A DNA stretch of 64,000 nt. It comes from Solanum dulcamara. Its lineage: Eukaryota > Streptophyta > Magnoliopsida > Solanales > Solanaceae. Under the pieces are notes generated by a model. That model was not told where the DNA came from. It saw only the letters and a program-made list of their open reading frames with translations, and did no database searches. The position numbers and the translations under genes are program-made. The stretch is from the NCBI RefSeq assembly GCF_947179165.1, contig NC_077245.1, positions 17,082,740 through 17,146,739 on the forward strand, read 5' to 3'. This document shows, one piece after another, positions 35,877-48,847 of the stretch; within the stretch, counting starts at the first letter, position 1; each line of letters begins with the position of its first letter.

Positions 35877-38232
35877 GTCAATATTTAGAATGTAATGAGT
35901 ATGGAGGATATGAAATAACGTGGTATAATACATGATATGAAAACATGATAAGGCAATGACCATTGCTGCCCTCAAGCGAACCACTTGGTCTGATCACTCA
36001 TTCAATCACTCAGCGGAAGACTTGGCTCAATAGACAGTTAGCTCAAGTGGGCATTTAGAAACATCATTATCAATAAATAAATAATAAATTGAAAATACTC
36101 CAAAAGTATGATGTAGCTCAACGTCATAAACTCAATAATGAAATTATATATGGTTTAAAAATAGACTCTGAAGAATCCTTCTACTGACCTCTACTCTTTC
36201 TATGAAGCATCTAACTAACTCGTAAGAAGGTGCTGAGATAAGTCCACGGCTACCTCAAAGAATTATTAAATAATAAAGAATGACCGGAAAGAAAGGATCT
36301 CCCCGAATGCAAAGAGGTCTCACCAAAAATTGGAGAAGTAGATCCTCAATGATACGTCTGTTGATGATCACTAATACTTGTGTCTGCAACATAAAATGAT
36401 GCAGGCTAAATGACGTACATGGAATGTACGAGTATGTAATATAAATGAAAGAAAACTTACTCAAATATACTCAACTCAACTCAAGAGACTCACTCTGAAA
36501 TGACTCAACTCAATAAAGCATAAAATCAAATAATACAATGCTTTATATGATATGCAATAATAAATACAACTTAGTATATAAAAATATAATATTTTAGTCT
36601 TGTGAAGTTTCTATAACCGATAACTATCACTTATGAGCTAGTGATGATACAACGTTTTGCACTACTATTGTCGTAGCCGTCCAATACCTTGCCAGGGTAA
36701 GGGACGATCACCCTCACTAGATCCATAATCAATCAAAGTCCATCGTTTTGGGACTTAGAGAGGCATAGCCTCTATCCTACGTTGGCTACGTAGATTATGG
36801 GATTTGGGTTGCCTCTAATCTTACCCCATACCGGTGCTCAATTCCACTCCCAAAATACTTTATTATGCTCATATACATCAAGTGAGAAAAATACTCAATT
36901 AACTCATTTAGTCTCTTTTGGACTTAGCTCAAAACTCAACTCATCTCAACTCAAAGAATGCATTTAAAGCATAATTTAACTCCTCAACTTAGACTCAAAA
37001 ATAGATGTTTAAAATGCTCAACTCATTTATAATCAATAATTCTCATGCTCAAAATAATAATTGAGAGACTTCTCAACTCATGCTCAAAATGTTAAATGAA
37101 AGACTTCTCAAAATCAACTCATGTTCAAACTCTTTCTCAATCAAAGATGAAAATATTCGTTCTTTAGGCTCTAAATAGTGCATAAAATAATTGATGCATA
37201 ACTCAATTAGGGTTCATGTGAATGCAAAAATGAATCCATACTCTCAAAAAAACTCAACTCATAAAACTCATCAAGATATATTAAAATATATACAAGAACA
37301 CAATAAAATTTATATACAATACTCAATAGGAATTATAAATAACTCAAGAACTCAACTCACGCAATCTTGAAACTCAACTCAACTAGAATCAATGAAGATG
37401 TAGGGCACGCAGAAGAACTCAATCCATGTTATAATTATAATTGCATACCTTAAAAGCTCCACAAATATTGAGGAAGAATCCTATCTTGAAGAAGAAGAAT
37501 CAAGAAACCCTTTCTTGAAATTCTTGGATTCATTTTCTTGGAAACTCTATGGTTAGGATTTAAGATTTTCCTTAGAGATTCACGAAGAAATTTTGATTGG
37601 AAAGCTTGAAATCTATGGAGAAGAACTTACCTTGATGAAGAATTTTGAAAGAGAACCCTAACTTGATATTTTCTTGAAAATTCTTGAGCGTTAAAGTTTA
37701 GGAGTGAATGAGAGGGTTTTTAATTAAGAAAAACTAATTTCTACACATTTAGGTACATTAAAATAACTCCCTAAAGATTTATATGACAAAAATACCCTCA
37801 AAACAAATTAAAGGAACGTCGTTTGTCTTAGGCAGTGAAGTTCGTATCCTCTCCGTGTCTCAGAGCCATTGTGGACTTCTACCAGGTTGGAGTGTCTCTA
37901 GTAAAATGACCATAATTTTTACTCCAAACTTTAAATGAGGAAAACTTGGTGGATTTGGAAAGAGAACACATAGATATTTAATTTGGTAGGTCATGGTCTA
38001 CCTAAAACTTAATATTCTAAGAGTTATGGTTATTTGAAGTTGACCCTTATAAGATCTTATACGAAAATTTAATTGGTAAAGAATCTTTGAACTCGACTTA
38101 GTACTAGAGGTTCCTTATGACTCTAATTCACCTCTAATACAGAACTTAAGAATTGATTTACAAATATATATACAATTAGAAGTCATCGAGTTCGAGTCTA
38201 TATGCATATGAAGAATGGCTCGGGTGTTAGCC
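35877..38232 (-). repeat. Gypsy LTR relic related to family B (minus strand)
   Basis: Read on the minus strand this follows the B LTR in the same order. AAGTCTTCCGCTGAGTGATT (around 36020) corresponds to 43621, a GCCTGCAT block near 36400 to 43243, and GGCAAGGTATTGGACGGC (near 36695) to GCAAGGTATTGAACAAAA at 42958. The GGCTAACACCCG end at 38232 corresponds to TGTAACACC at 41716. No coding region adjoins it, so it is a solo or truncated LTR. The left boundary is uncertain and may extend to about 35500. Confidence 0.55.
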
Positions 38233-38760
38233 TTAAATATTTAGGGTGTTCATACTTTTAGACAGAGTATTAGTAGACTAAGAAGATAGGCTACAAAATA
38301 GCCATACCTCATCTTAATATGGGTTGGTTTATTCAAGGTACCACTAAGTATTAGTAGACAATATTTTTATGTTTAAATTCATGGAAATAAGACAAGAACA
38401 TGCATCACCTTGTCCTCAACCTCTAGGTTGAATTGTTGATCTCTATATAGTGCTCCACGTTGTTCATATTTTTTCCTTGTTCAATATCAAATTAACCAAC
38501 TATCTAGAATAAAGTATCTCAAAACAAAAACTTACAAAATATCAATGGATAAACTAAATAAGATAAGTAGGACAAATTTCCAATCACTTTCATCAATAGC
38601 ACAATAGAATGTATCATCATTGATATAAAACATATAGGCTTTTGAGCCAAATGGGAAAGTTTTAATGTCTTACCCTCAAGTGGAAATACTCGATATGTTA
38701 GCAATACCTAATTATTCCTACAACACAATTGATTAGCTTCTACGGACTTAGAATTTATAA

Positions 38761-40591
38761 TGATCTGTCCCCATCGTTATGGACAAGTCAACAAGGAAGG
38801 AAATTATGCCAGAAAACTCTTGAGTAGAAACTTAGAAAAATTGAGCCTAGGTTAGACTTGGACGGAATCTGAGTCAGATGAGATTTGGATAATCCAGTAA
38901 TAGATGAGTGATGATTTTATCAGTGTGATAGTTAGAATTGATATCCAAGACACTAAGGAGCCTGTACGACTTTACAAAATCAAATTCGGGTGAGTAGAAA
39001 TCCTGTAATTGATCTTGGCGTGAAGGGTTAATTTTAGGACATCATGTTTTGAGGGCATGTTGCAAAATGAGGGTTTGGGACAAAAATTCGAAGCTTTTAT
39101 TTCCATGTGACCTACCATGGTGGGATTGTACCTGTTATGGCAGTCGCCATAGTGGGGTAAGTGTCACCATGGCTGGACAAATGCGGTTTTAAACAGGTAA
39201 AAGTTTGTAAGCTGATTTTATTCCTCTCACTTTGTTCTAGAGAGACCAGAAGTGACCTAGGGTGATATTCCTTTAATTTTTCACCAGATTTTGTGTGAAA
39301 GGCAGGTTAATCGCTCCTTTATCTTGTATTTTGGTTCTTAGGACCTAGAATCTATGGTAAATACCTTGAGGGAGGGTTCTTGACCTTAATTTAATGGTAA
39401 GAAAAGACTTAGTTGGTGGGAGGTCATATAAAAGTGGCCAAGGGTTAGAATTTTGATGTAACCCAGATATTGGAGGCCAATAGTTCATTGATTTGTGCAT
39501 TTTTTGTGTAATTTTAGACCGACAACAAGCTAAAAAACTTCAAAAAGGGAAAGCTCCAGCTTTTTAGAGTTTTCAAGGATTGGTTTTGGTGATGGTTTTT
39601 ACATTCTTGTCTATATTACATGTGCTTGTTGTTGCAGTTAATAATATTGTCTGCATGTGTGAGACTAGAAAAGATGTAACAAATTTAATCAAGTGAATTC
39701 TGAGATTAATTGCACGAAATGAATCTGTTACTTGACTATGCAAGCATGTGCAACATTCATTGTGGTTTTTATAAATGTGATTGAGGTTGTGGTTGATATA
39801 CATGTGTACCTAGGGATTGGGTGTCACATTCTGACACATACACATACATATAGGGATGGGGTGTCACATTCTGACACATACATATATACATAAAATGATT
39901 GGATTTTATGTTCTGACACACATATACACACATATATATAGGGATCGGGTGTCACATTCCGACACAACTCATTTTTGGGTATGGATCCCATGAGAGGATT
40001 AGTTGTTGAGAAAGACATTGTGAACTAAATCATGCTTATGAACTTGCTAATTAGTAATGTGTTTCATAGATGCCTGTCTTTACTACTTTATAGTTGCTTG
40101 CATATGTTTCATTGACTGGATTGATCGCGTGATCCTACTAGTACACCATTGATTATGTGTACTGATACTGCACTTACTTTTTCCTTATTGAGTATAGGGC
40201 ATGTTTAGGTGGCTATTGACAGACTCAGCTAGGAGACTAGTGATTGTTGAATTTAAGGGTGAGCCAACTCTTTCAGGCTGTCGTGGATTCCATCTTAGTT
40301 CTTAGTCTACCCTTCTGAACTTAGATTGTATCCCTTACTCTTAGAATTGCTATGTAGTAGCTTTGGTACAATGACTTTCAGGTTTTAGGGGGTTGACTTC
40401 CCCATGTTTTATTTATGACTATGTTGAGTTATTCCTAAGTTAATAGATTCAGCTTAAAACTTATATAAAATCTGTTGCCACATCTTTTTATGCTTACTTT
40501 TGTATCAGGATGCTAGTCTGGGGTGTAGTTTTACTTCTCCCACTGAAGGGTTAGTGTGGGTGCCACTCATAATCCATTTTAGGTCGTGACA
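38761..40591 (+). repeat. 5' LTR of element A (1.83 kb)
   Basis: Starts TGATCTGTCCCC and ends GGTCGTGACA just before the primer-binding site. It matches 55129-56116 over its first half (for example the segments beginning at 38931 and 55300, AGTTAGAATTGATATCCAAGACACTAAGG against AGTTATAATTTATATCCAAGACACTAAGG, quoted here in part). It contains a TAGGGATNGGGTGTCACATTCTGACACATACATATA minisatellite at 39805-39965; see that entry. Both A LTRs are preceded by TATAA. Confidence 0.85.
39805..39965. repeat. Minisatellite with GTGTCA..TGACAC palindromes in LTR A
   Basis: Three to four units of about 45-60 bases, each holding GGGTGTCACATTCTGACACA followed by an ACATA-rich tail. The core GTGTCACATTCTGACAC is an inverted repeat (GTGTCA/TGACAC). 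In the 3' LTR only one to two units remain before the breakpoint near 56116. Confidence 0.8.
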
Positions 40592-40595
40592 AAGT

Positions 40596-40607
40596 TGGTA
40601 TCATAGC
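40596..40607 (+). promoter_or_regulatory. Primer-binding site of element A
   Basis: TGGTATCATAGC follows the LTR by four bases and is complementary to the 3' end of plant initiator methionine tRNA apart from one base (consensus TGGTATCAGAGC). It primes minus-strand DNA synthesis in an active element. Confidence 0.85.
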
Positions 40608-40810
40608 CCTAGGTTCGTTGATCTTATTGTATCAAAATCACTCTAGTAGAGTCTTGCCGAATGGTACAGAGATGTCTATACTTTTCTTTGAGAGGCTACA
40701 AGACTTTAGGAAATATCCTTATCTTCTTCTTTCTTCGTGCTATGACTTGATTCCAATTGGTATTTGGTGATCTAAATTGGTATTTAACCTCTTGCACTCT
40801 CTTATTAGCA

Positions 40811-41710
40811 GATGGTTAATAAGGTTACAATGGTGTATGGCCCGTAGCTCCCGTCAAGCCATAGGAGGAGCCAGTTGTTAGAGGGCATGGTTAAGGTAGA
40901 GGCAGAAGAAGGGGCCGTGAGAGACGTCCAGGAAGGACCACACTTTCCAGGGGTGAGGTTCAAGATGATAATGTTCCATAGGGAGAGGCCCCTCCCATAC
41001 CCCAGCCAAAGGTAGAAAAAGATGCAGAAGTCGAGGTTGGAGGACTTTCCCCATCTGGACCCAGTTATAGCCAGCAGATCATGACTTTTTTGAATGGGTT
41101 GGTAGGAACTGGAGCCATTCCCACAGTGCCCATGGCCCAATCTCCAGTTGCTCATCCTACTATTGTAGTTCCTCAAATGGATGTAGTGTTGGACTCTGAT
41201 GCCTTTTTTCATCCACTTCTGGGTCCAGTGGTGACTGGTACTGAGCATCATATATTGACTAAGTTTTTGAAGCTAAAGCCTCTAATGTTTTTTGTGAGTG
41301 AGGATGCTTATGTGTTCATTCTAGACTGCTATGAGAGGCTGCAAAAATTGGGAATAATCCACCAGTATGGAGTTGAGCTCGTGACCTTCCAGCTTTAAGG
41401 TGAAGCCATGTAGTAGTGGAGGACCTTCGTGGAATCTGGATCGCCAGTTTTGCATACACTCACTTGGGTTAAGTTTCATGCCTTGTTTTTGGAGAAGTAT
41501 GTGCCCAAAACACTGAGAGACCATAAGAAGGATGAGTTCATAGATTTTGAGCAGGGTGGCATGATAGTGGCTACTTACGAGGCTAAGTTCCATGCCTTAT
41601 CTAGATATGCTATGCAACTAGTGACTATAGCGGAGGAGAGGATCAGTTTATTCGTCAAGAGATTAAATCTTGAGTTATAGGTATTGTCTGTTCACATGAC
41701 CTCTACAGGT
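40811..41710 (+). pseudogene. gag: Element A gag, N-terminal part
   Basis: From the ATG at 40811 the frame has several breaks. The pieces 41081-41398 and 41429-41680 read as gypsy gag: [11 protein letters not shown], then FHALFLEKYVPKTLRDHKKDEF, EQGGMIVATYEAKFHALSRY. These fit the retrotransposon gag (capsid) domain. The reading stops at the insertion of element B (target AGAAG at 41711-41715) and resumes at 51067. Confidence 0.85.
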
Positions 41711-41715
41711 AGAAG

Positions 41716-43735
41716 TGTAACACCCCCGAAGTCTTTAGCCTAAACTAACACTGAATAATACCTTGAAGTCTTTAGCCTAAACTAACACTGAATGATCTGA
41801 AATTTCACTAGAGGCTGGCCATGAGAATTTTCACGGGTCGTGTCACTCTTCACGACCTATGAAGAGTGCCCGTAAAGAGGCTTGAAAAGTAGGAGATAGG
41901 GTAAAGAAGGGACTATAGAAGGTTCTACGTCCCCTGGACCCCTGAGACACGCGAGGATCATAGGACAGGACCACGCCACATAGTGGTCTCCATGGTGGCC
42001 ACCTCTCCCTAAGAAAGTCTGAGTCTCTGACCACGACACCTACTACGGACCATGATTAGCATAACAGACCATAGTGGACTCCATAAAGGTCAACCCCTCC
42101 TGACTCATGCTCAAGTTCAGGACCACGGACACCACTACAAATCGTAGTGGCCTTCTGTGAAGAGTGCCCATCAAGTTTAATGAAGGGCATTTCGGTCTTT
42201 TCCCATCTTTTCCCAACTGAACCCTACTTATTTAGGGATAAAAAAAATAGTACGTTATCATACACAATAAGTTTTCCTCTCATTCATACTTGTACTTTCT
42301 TGAGAGAAATGATTGGAGAAAAGAAAGAAAGCTAGGGTTATAGGTCTTCGAACAATCCCTTTGAGTTTTGATTGCTCCCTCTAACTTCTAGGTATGTAAG
42401 GCTGAACTAAATTATAGACTTTGTTCCTCTATGTGCCGATGATTGTGATAGATTGATTTTAAATGGAATAAGTCTCCATGATTGTGTTTCTTAAGAATTT
42501 GTTTCTTAAATTTCACGTGTTTTACTGATTATTGAGAAATTGATGATTTTGTATGAACTAGTTTCTTGAAAAAATGATTTGAACTAAGTGAATGGCCTCA
42601 CTTGAATGTTTTCATAAATGATTGTTCAAACCTCTTTTAAATAAATGATTGGGAATGATTAGAAAATTTATTAGTTGAAAGATTTGATTGGATAGAATTG
42701 ATGAACTGATTAGAGTCCATTTCAGACTTGTTGAGTTGGCATGATTTGGATTGATTTTCTTATGGGCTTTGAGTCTTGGATAGAGTATCGAGCACCGAAT
42801 TAGGTTAGAGTAAGTAATTAATATAACCTAATAACTACATCGCCAAACGTAGGAGATGATTTAACCATTGAGTCGGATGTTTCCTAGTCTATTGTTCTGA
42901 CATGATAAGACTTGATTGGTTCTAGATCCATTATTGGTTGATTCATTCTTATCCTAGCAAGGTATTGAACAAAAGTGGAAACAACGTCGGCTTGTTGTAC
43001 TATTACTGCTTATAATGATGTTGTTGGATAAGAGAAACTCTCATATAGGTCTTGATAGTATTCATGTTAGATTGGATTGGATTGTATAAGATTGGTTTCT
43101 GTCTAAACCTTACTCTTTCTTTAGACTTATAACATTTTGATTGAGTTCCTTTGTTTTAAGTTGATTGTGGAGATTGAGGTGAGTATTGTTGACTGTTTCT
43201 TTTTCCTGCTATTTTACATACATGTACTGACGCCTTTTGGCCTGCATTATTTCATGATACAAATATAGGTGCTAGAGATCATCAACAGGCACTCCGTTGA
43301 AGATCCATCTTCTTTTTTCTGACAGTGGTGACACCTCCTTTCCTTCGGAGGAATCATGATTATTTCCTTTTCTTCTTGTATTTTCTTTTAAGTAGCCATG
43401 GACTCTTCATTGGCACCATCTAGTTGAATAGAATAGAGGCTTCATAGACTAGACAGTGATAGATTTGTAGTTGATGTTTCTATTCCTTAGATTTGTTTCC
43501 TTTAAAACTAGTGTCCTTTGAGTTGACCTGAACCATTTTTCTTAAAGCTATTCTTTTTATATGGAATGATTTAGATTGTTAATTGACATAGTCCACTAAG
43601 ATTGTGTTTTCTATCGTAGTAAGTCTTCCGCTGAGTGCATGAATGAATATGTGATTTAACCAAATGGTTCGCTTGGTGACCAACAATGGTCTTCAAGTGC
43701 CGGCCATTCTTAGAGTACCCACTTGGGGCATGAAA
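41716..43735 (+). repeat. 5' LTR of element B (2.0 kb)
   Basis: Begins TGTAACACCCC, ends near GGGGCATGAAA (expected TGACA). A short tandem duplication (AGTCTTTAGCCTAAACTAACACTGAAT) repeats at 41730-41755 and 41767-41792. The segment 41820-42160 is rich in CCACGG/CCATGG-type words that can fold back on themselves. The transcript start region is probably near 42260-42300, before a purine-rich leader. Confidence 0.88.
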
Positions 43736-43739
43736 AACT

Positions 43740-43751
43740 TAGTATTAGAGC
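43740..43751 (+). promoter_or_regulatory. Primer-binding site of element B
   Basis: TAGTATTAGAGC, four bases after the LTR, equals the initiator-tRNA primer site TGGTATCAGAGC with one G-to-A and one C-to-T change. Confidence 0.8.
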
Positions 43752-43950
43752 ATAGAGTACAAGAGTCTTAGGGAGTCTATGAAGTCGTGTCTAGTAGAGT
43801 CTTGCTTATGGGTGTGTTGTGCACCATACTTATAATCAGAAGGCTATAGGATATTAGGAAATTATTTCACTTGTTTACACTCTGAGTTCGTGCTAATGAG
43901 TTTAATTCTAATAGTTCCTTCCTAATTCATGCTTTACATATTTGCAGATA

Positions 43951-45160
43951 ATGCCTCCTAAATGCACCGCTAGCCAGAGCAACATCGCCAATAATGAAGC
44001 TCCATAATCTGAGATACCCCTACCATCAGGAGTTAGAACTAGGGGATGACCTACAAGGTCTACTGAGGTACCCTAAGAGCCTACTACTCAGCCTACACCA
44101 ACTTCAGAGGCTGATTTTCAAGGAGCGACTGCTATGCTCACTCAGTTAGTTATTGCCAGAAATGGTAGCCAGAGTTCTCCACCTCCTAGCTTTAGTTCTC
44201 AAGAGTTATCTTCTGCCATGAGGATTAAAGACTTCTTGAGAATGAACCCACCAGTTTTCATGGGTTTTATAGCTGAGGAGGACCCCCAGAACTTTATCGA
44301 TGAGATATGGAAAATATTAAAAGCAATGCATGCTACTGAAATTGAGGGGGTCGAGTTGGTTTCCTATCAACTCATGGATGTTGCTAATGTCTGGTATAAC
44401 CAGTGGGAAGAAGGTAGAGGTGAGTATGCGGAGCTTGCTATTTGGGATGAATTCGAGGGAGCATTCCTTGATCACTTCTTTCCTAAGGAGATAGGGGAAG
44501 AAAAGGTAGAAGAGTTCATGAATTTGAAACAAGAGGGGATAACTGTAAAGGAGTACAGCCTTAAGTTCATCTAGCTTTCTAGATATGCTCCGTAGATGGT
44601 TCCAAATATGAGGTCTAAGATGAGGAAATTTGTCTTTGATTTGGGCAGACACATGAAGAAGGAGTGTTAGTCATCACTGCTAATTTTTGACATGAACCTT
44701 TCTTGGTTGATCGTATATGCTCAGCAGGTAGAGGATGATAAAAAGAAAGACAAGGAATAACACTTAATCAAGAATGCAAAATCAACTGGACATGAGAATG
44801 AGTAGAGGCAGAGTAAGGGCAACAGATTATTCTTTAAGAAAAGGTCTTCCAACTATGCTCCATCAGCGGCAAGTGAACCAATGCCATATAACAGGTATGA
44901 TCAGCAGGTACAGATTCATAAGAATTCCAGAGCCTATGGTTCTCAATCCTAAGTTAGTGTGTCTTAAGGTTCGAAAAGAAAGCCACCTTATGGAAAGTGT
45001 GGTAAGCTCCATCTAGGAGAGTGAAGAGAGGGAAGGAATGAATGTTACAAATGTGGTAAAGTGGCCCATTTTTAGAGAGAGTGTCCAACATAAGGCAACA
45101 GAGCCCAGTCTTCTACAATGGCGCCACCAGCTAGAGGTAATTAAAGAGGTACCACTTTAA
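43951..45160 (+). pseudogene. gag: Element B gag pseudogene
   Basis: Starts with ATG (MPPKCTASQ...). The 146-codon open piece 44134-44574 holds the capsid core (DFLRMNPPVFMGF, VSYQLMDVANVWYNQWEEGR). A CCHC knuckle, CYKCGKVAHF-stop-REC, lies at about 45040-45088, with the conserved Gln codon turned into TAG. Several other stops interrupt the frame. Confidence 0.88.
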
Positions 45161-45239
45161 GTACGGGCGGATATTCAAACCGTCTATATGTTATGGGTAG
45201 ATATCAAGATCAGGAGAACTTCCTAGATGTTATGACAGG

Positions 45240-48200
45240 TTTGATTCGTCTTTACTTTTGATTGTTATGTTCTGATGGACTCGGGTGCCACGTTATCATT
45301 TGTATCTCCTTATGTGGCTAGTAGATTCGATAGAACTCCGGAGTGTCTTCTTGAACCTTTTAGTGTATCTACATGTTGGTGAGTCTATCTTAACTCAGAG
45401 GGTTTATAGAGATTTGTGAGTCTATCTTAGCTCAGAGGGTTTATAGAGATTGTAATGTGTCTATCTATCATAAGGATACCATGGCCGACTTAGTTGAGTT
45501 GAATATGGTTGATTTTGATATGATTCTTGGCATAGACTAGATTTATGTTTTTTATGCCTCTATTGATTGTAGGACTCAGATTATTAAGTTCAGTTTCTCG
45601 AATGAGCCTGTCTTAGAATAAAAGGGTAGTCTTGTTGTGCCTAAGGGTAAATTTATCTCCTACCTTAGGGCTTGAAAATTGATTTCTAAATGGTGTATTT
45701 ATCACATCGTGTGAGTGAAGGATGATATTGTGGAGTCTCTATCCCTCGAATCTATCTCGTTTGTAAATGAGTTTCCTAAGGATCTACCAGGAGTCCCTCC
45801 TGATAAAGAAATAGACTTTGGGATTGATGTCCTTCCTGATACACAACCTATCTCTATTCCTCCATATAGAATGGCTCCTACTGAGTTAAAAGAATTGAAA
45901 GAAGAGCTAAAAGATATCCTAGCTAAGGGATTTATTAGGCTGAGTGACTCACCCTGGGGAGCTCCTGTCCTATTCATGTGAAAGAAAGATGGGTCGTTGA
46001 GAATGTGCATTGACTATTGTCAACTAAATAAGGTCACCATAAATAACAAGTACCCCCTTTCCAGGATAAATGATTTGTTCCACCAATTTCAGGGTGCCAC
46101 TTTTTTCTCCAACATAGATCTCATATCAGGCTATCATCAATTGAAAGTAAGGGAGTGTGACATTCCAAAGATAACTTTTCAAACCCGATATGGTCACTTT
46201 GAGTTTCTTGTTATATTGTTTGGTTTGACCAACGCTCCTGCAACATTTATGGACTTGATGAATAGAGTATTCAAATAGTATTTAAACATATTTGTGATTA
46301 TATTTATAGATGATATACGATCTATTCGAGGAGTGAATAGGAACATGCTAATCATTTTAGAATTGTTCTTCAGACTCTTAAAGATAAGGAGATGTATGCT
46401 AAGTTTTCAAAGTGTGAATTTTGGCTTGCTTCTATGGCATTCCTAAGCCATGTTATATCCAGTTAGGTCATACGAGTTGATTCACAAAATATTGAAGCGA
46501 TTAAGAACTAGCCAAGGCCCACATCTCTGACTGACATAAGAAGTTTCTTGGGTTTGGCCTAATACTACCATAGATTTATTAAAGGGTTCTCATCCATATC
46601 TTCACCATTGACTAAGCTAACTCAAAAAAAGACTAAGTTTTAATGGTCAGATGCTTGGGAGAAGAGTTTTCAAGAGTTGAAAATGAGGTTGACTACTACA
46701 CCAATGTTACCCCTACCAGAGGGAACAAATGGTTTTGTTATCTATTGCGATGTGTCCAGAGTTGGATTGGGTTGTGTGTTAATGTAAAAGGGTAATATTA
46801 TTGTATATGCTTCCAGACAGCTTAAGACTCATGAGAGGAACTATCCGACTCATGATCTTGAGTTGGCAACTGTAGTATTCTCTCTCAAGATTTGGCATCA
46901 TTATCTCTATGGATTACATATGGACATATTCACAGAACACTAGATCCTACAATATGTGTTTACTCATAAAAGCTGAGTTTGAGGTAGAGGAGATAGATTG
47001 AGTTATTCAAGGACTATGATATAAGTATTCTCTACCACCCAGATAATGCTAATGTTATTGCTCATGCTCTTAGAAGGTTACCTATGGGGAGACGTGCCCA
47101 TGTAGAGAAGGGAAAGAAGGAGTTGGCCAAAGAGGGGCATAAACTTGCATATTTACGAGTTTAGCTTATTGACTCGAGTGATAGTGGTTCCATTGTTCTG
47201 AATAGGCTTAATCATCTTTAGTTGTAGAGGTGAAAAAAAAGAAGATCAAGATTCCATCCACATCCAATTGAAATATGATGTTCACAAGTAAAGAGTAATG
47301 GCTTTTGCCAAAGGGGTAGATAGAGTGTTGAGGTACCAGGGCAGATTGTGTGGCCCAAGTGTTGATGGCATTCGAGAAATAATCATGGCAGAGGCCTATA
47401 GATCCAGGTATTCCATCCATCCAGGTTCTACAAAAATGTACCATGACTTGTGAGAAGTCTACTGGTAGAGTATGATGAATAGAGATATAGCAGAGTCTAT
47501 GTCCAAGTGCTCGAACTGCCAACAAGTCAAAGTTGAGCACTAAAGGCCATGTGGAATAGCTAAGAATATTGAGATTCTAAAATGGAAGTGGGAGATGATC
47601 AATATGGATTTCATTACAGGTTTGTCGCGGTCTCACAAACAACATGATTCCATTTGGATGATTATGGACAAAATGACCAAGTCATCTTATTTCTTACCAG
47701 TTAAGAGTAGTGATACCGAAGAGGATTATGCTACATTGTACATTTGGGAAATTTTCAGACTTCATGGAGTCCCCTTGTCTATCATCTTAGATAGGGGAGC
47801 TTAATTCACTGCTCAATTTTGGAAGTTATTTTAGAAAGGGTTGGGTTCAAGAGTGAACCTTAGTATGTTTTTCATCCACAGATAGACGGCTAAGTAGAAC
47901 GCACGATTCAGACTTTGGAGGATATGTTGAGAGCCTGCATTATCGACTTTAAAGGTAATTTGGATGATCATTTACCTCTTATCAATTTTGCATATAATAA
48001 TAGCTTTCATTCGAGTATTCAGATGGCTCTTTATGAAGCTCTGTATGGGAGGAGATGTAGATCGCCAATTAGTTGGTTTAAAGTTGATGAAACCGAATTA
48101 ATTGGATCAGACTTAGTTCATCAAGCCATGGAGAAGGTGAAAATAGTCCAAGAGAGGTTGAGGATTGCTCAGAGTTACTAGAAATCATACACTGATGTTA

Positions 48201-48660
48201 GAAGGAGAGATTTGGAGTTTGAGGTTAATAATTGGGTGAATCTAAAAGTTTCACCCATAAGGGGAATTATGAGGTTTTGCAAGAATGAAAAGTTGAGTCC
48301 ACGATATATTGGTCCTTATCAGATTGTAAAAAGGGTGGGTAATGTAGCCTATGTGTTAGAGTTACCATCAGAGTTAGAAGCTATCATCCTGTGTTTCACA
48401 TATCTATTCTTACGAAGTGTTTTTGAGACCCTTCGCTTGTTATTCCCACTGAGAGCATTGGGGTAAAAGAGAGTTTGAATTACGAGGAGGTTTTATTTCA
48501 TATTTTTTATCGTTAGGCTCATAAATTGAGAACCAAGGATGTTGCATCCGTCAAAGTTCTATGGTGAAATCAGCTTTTTGAAGAGGCTACATGGGAAGCT
48601 GAAGAGGATATGAAAGCTAGACATCCATATCTATTCGTGTCTCCTAATAATGATATTGAT
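45240..48660 (+). pseudogene. pol: Element B pol pseudogene (PR-RT-RH-INT)
   Basis: Protease: VLMDSGATLSFVSPYVAS at about 45270-45320. Reverse transcriptase: 45715-46350, with [39 protein letters not shown] and the catalytic FIDDI box at about 46301-46315, after which the frame shifts. RNase H is traceable to about 47100. Integrase: zinc-finger region near 47400-47540, core 47595-48181 (DFITGL, ILDRGA, then a glutamate-containing segment after a stop where GQ is expected). C-terminal part: 48212-48640, with YIGPYQIVKRVGNVAY and EEATWEAEED, chromodomain-like. There are many stops and at least three frameshifts. Confidence 0.9.
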
Positions 48661-48847
48661 GGTACTGTTTCTTTCTCTAATCTTTGAGTTGATGTTTGTC
48701 CCGAGTTTGAGTATTTAATATGCATTCTTAAGTCAGCATAGTGATTGTTTGATCGATTGAGTATTTGAGTTTTGATTGCATTAGTGCCTTGAGTGAGTTC
48801 CTATCTTGGCCTTCATTCGAGGATGAATGACCCCAAGAAAGAGATAT

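Noticed and set aside
39824..40018. Minus-strand frame with repeated YVCICVSE-like words
   Set aside because: It is the reverse translation of the LTR A minisatellite.
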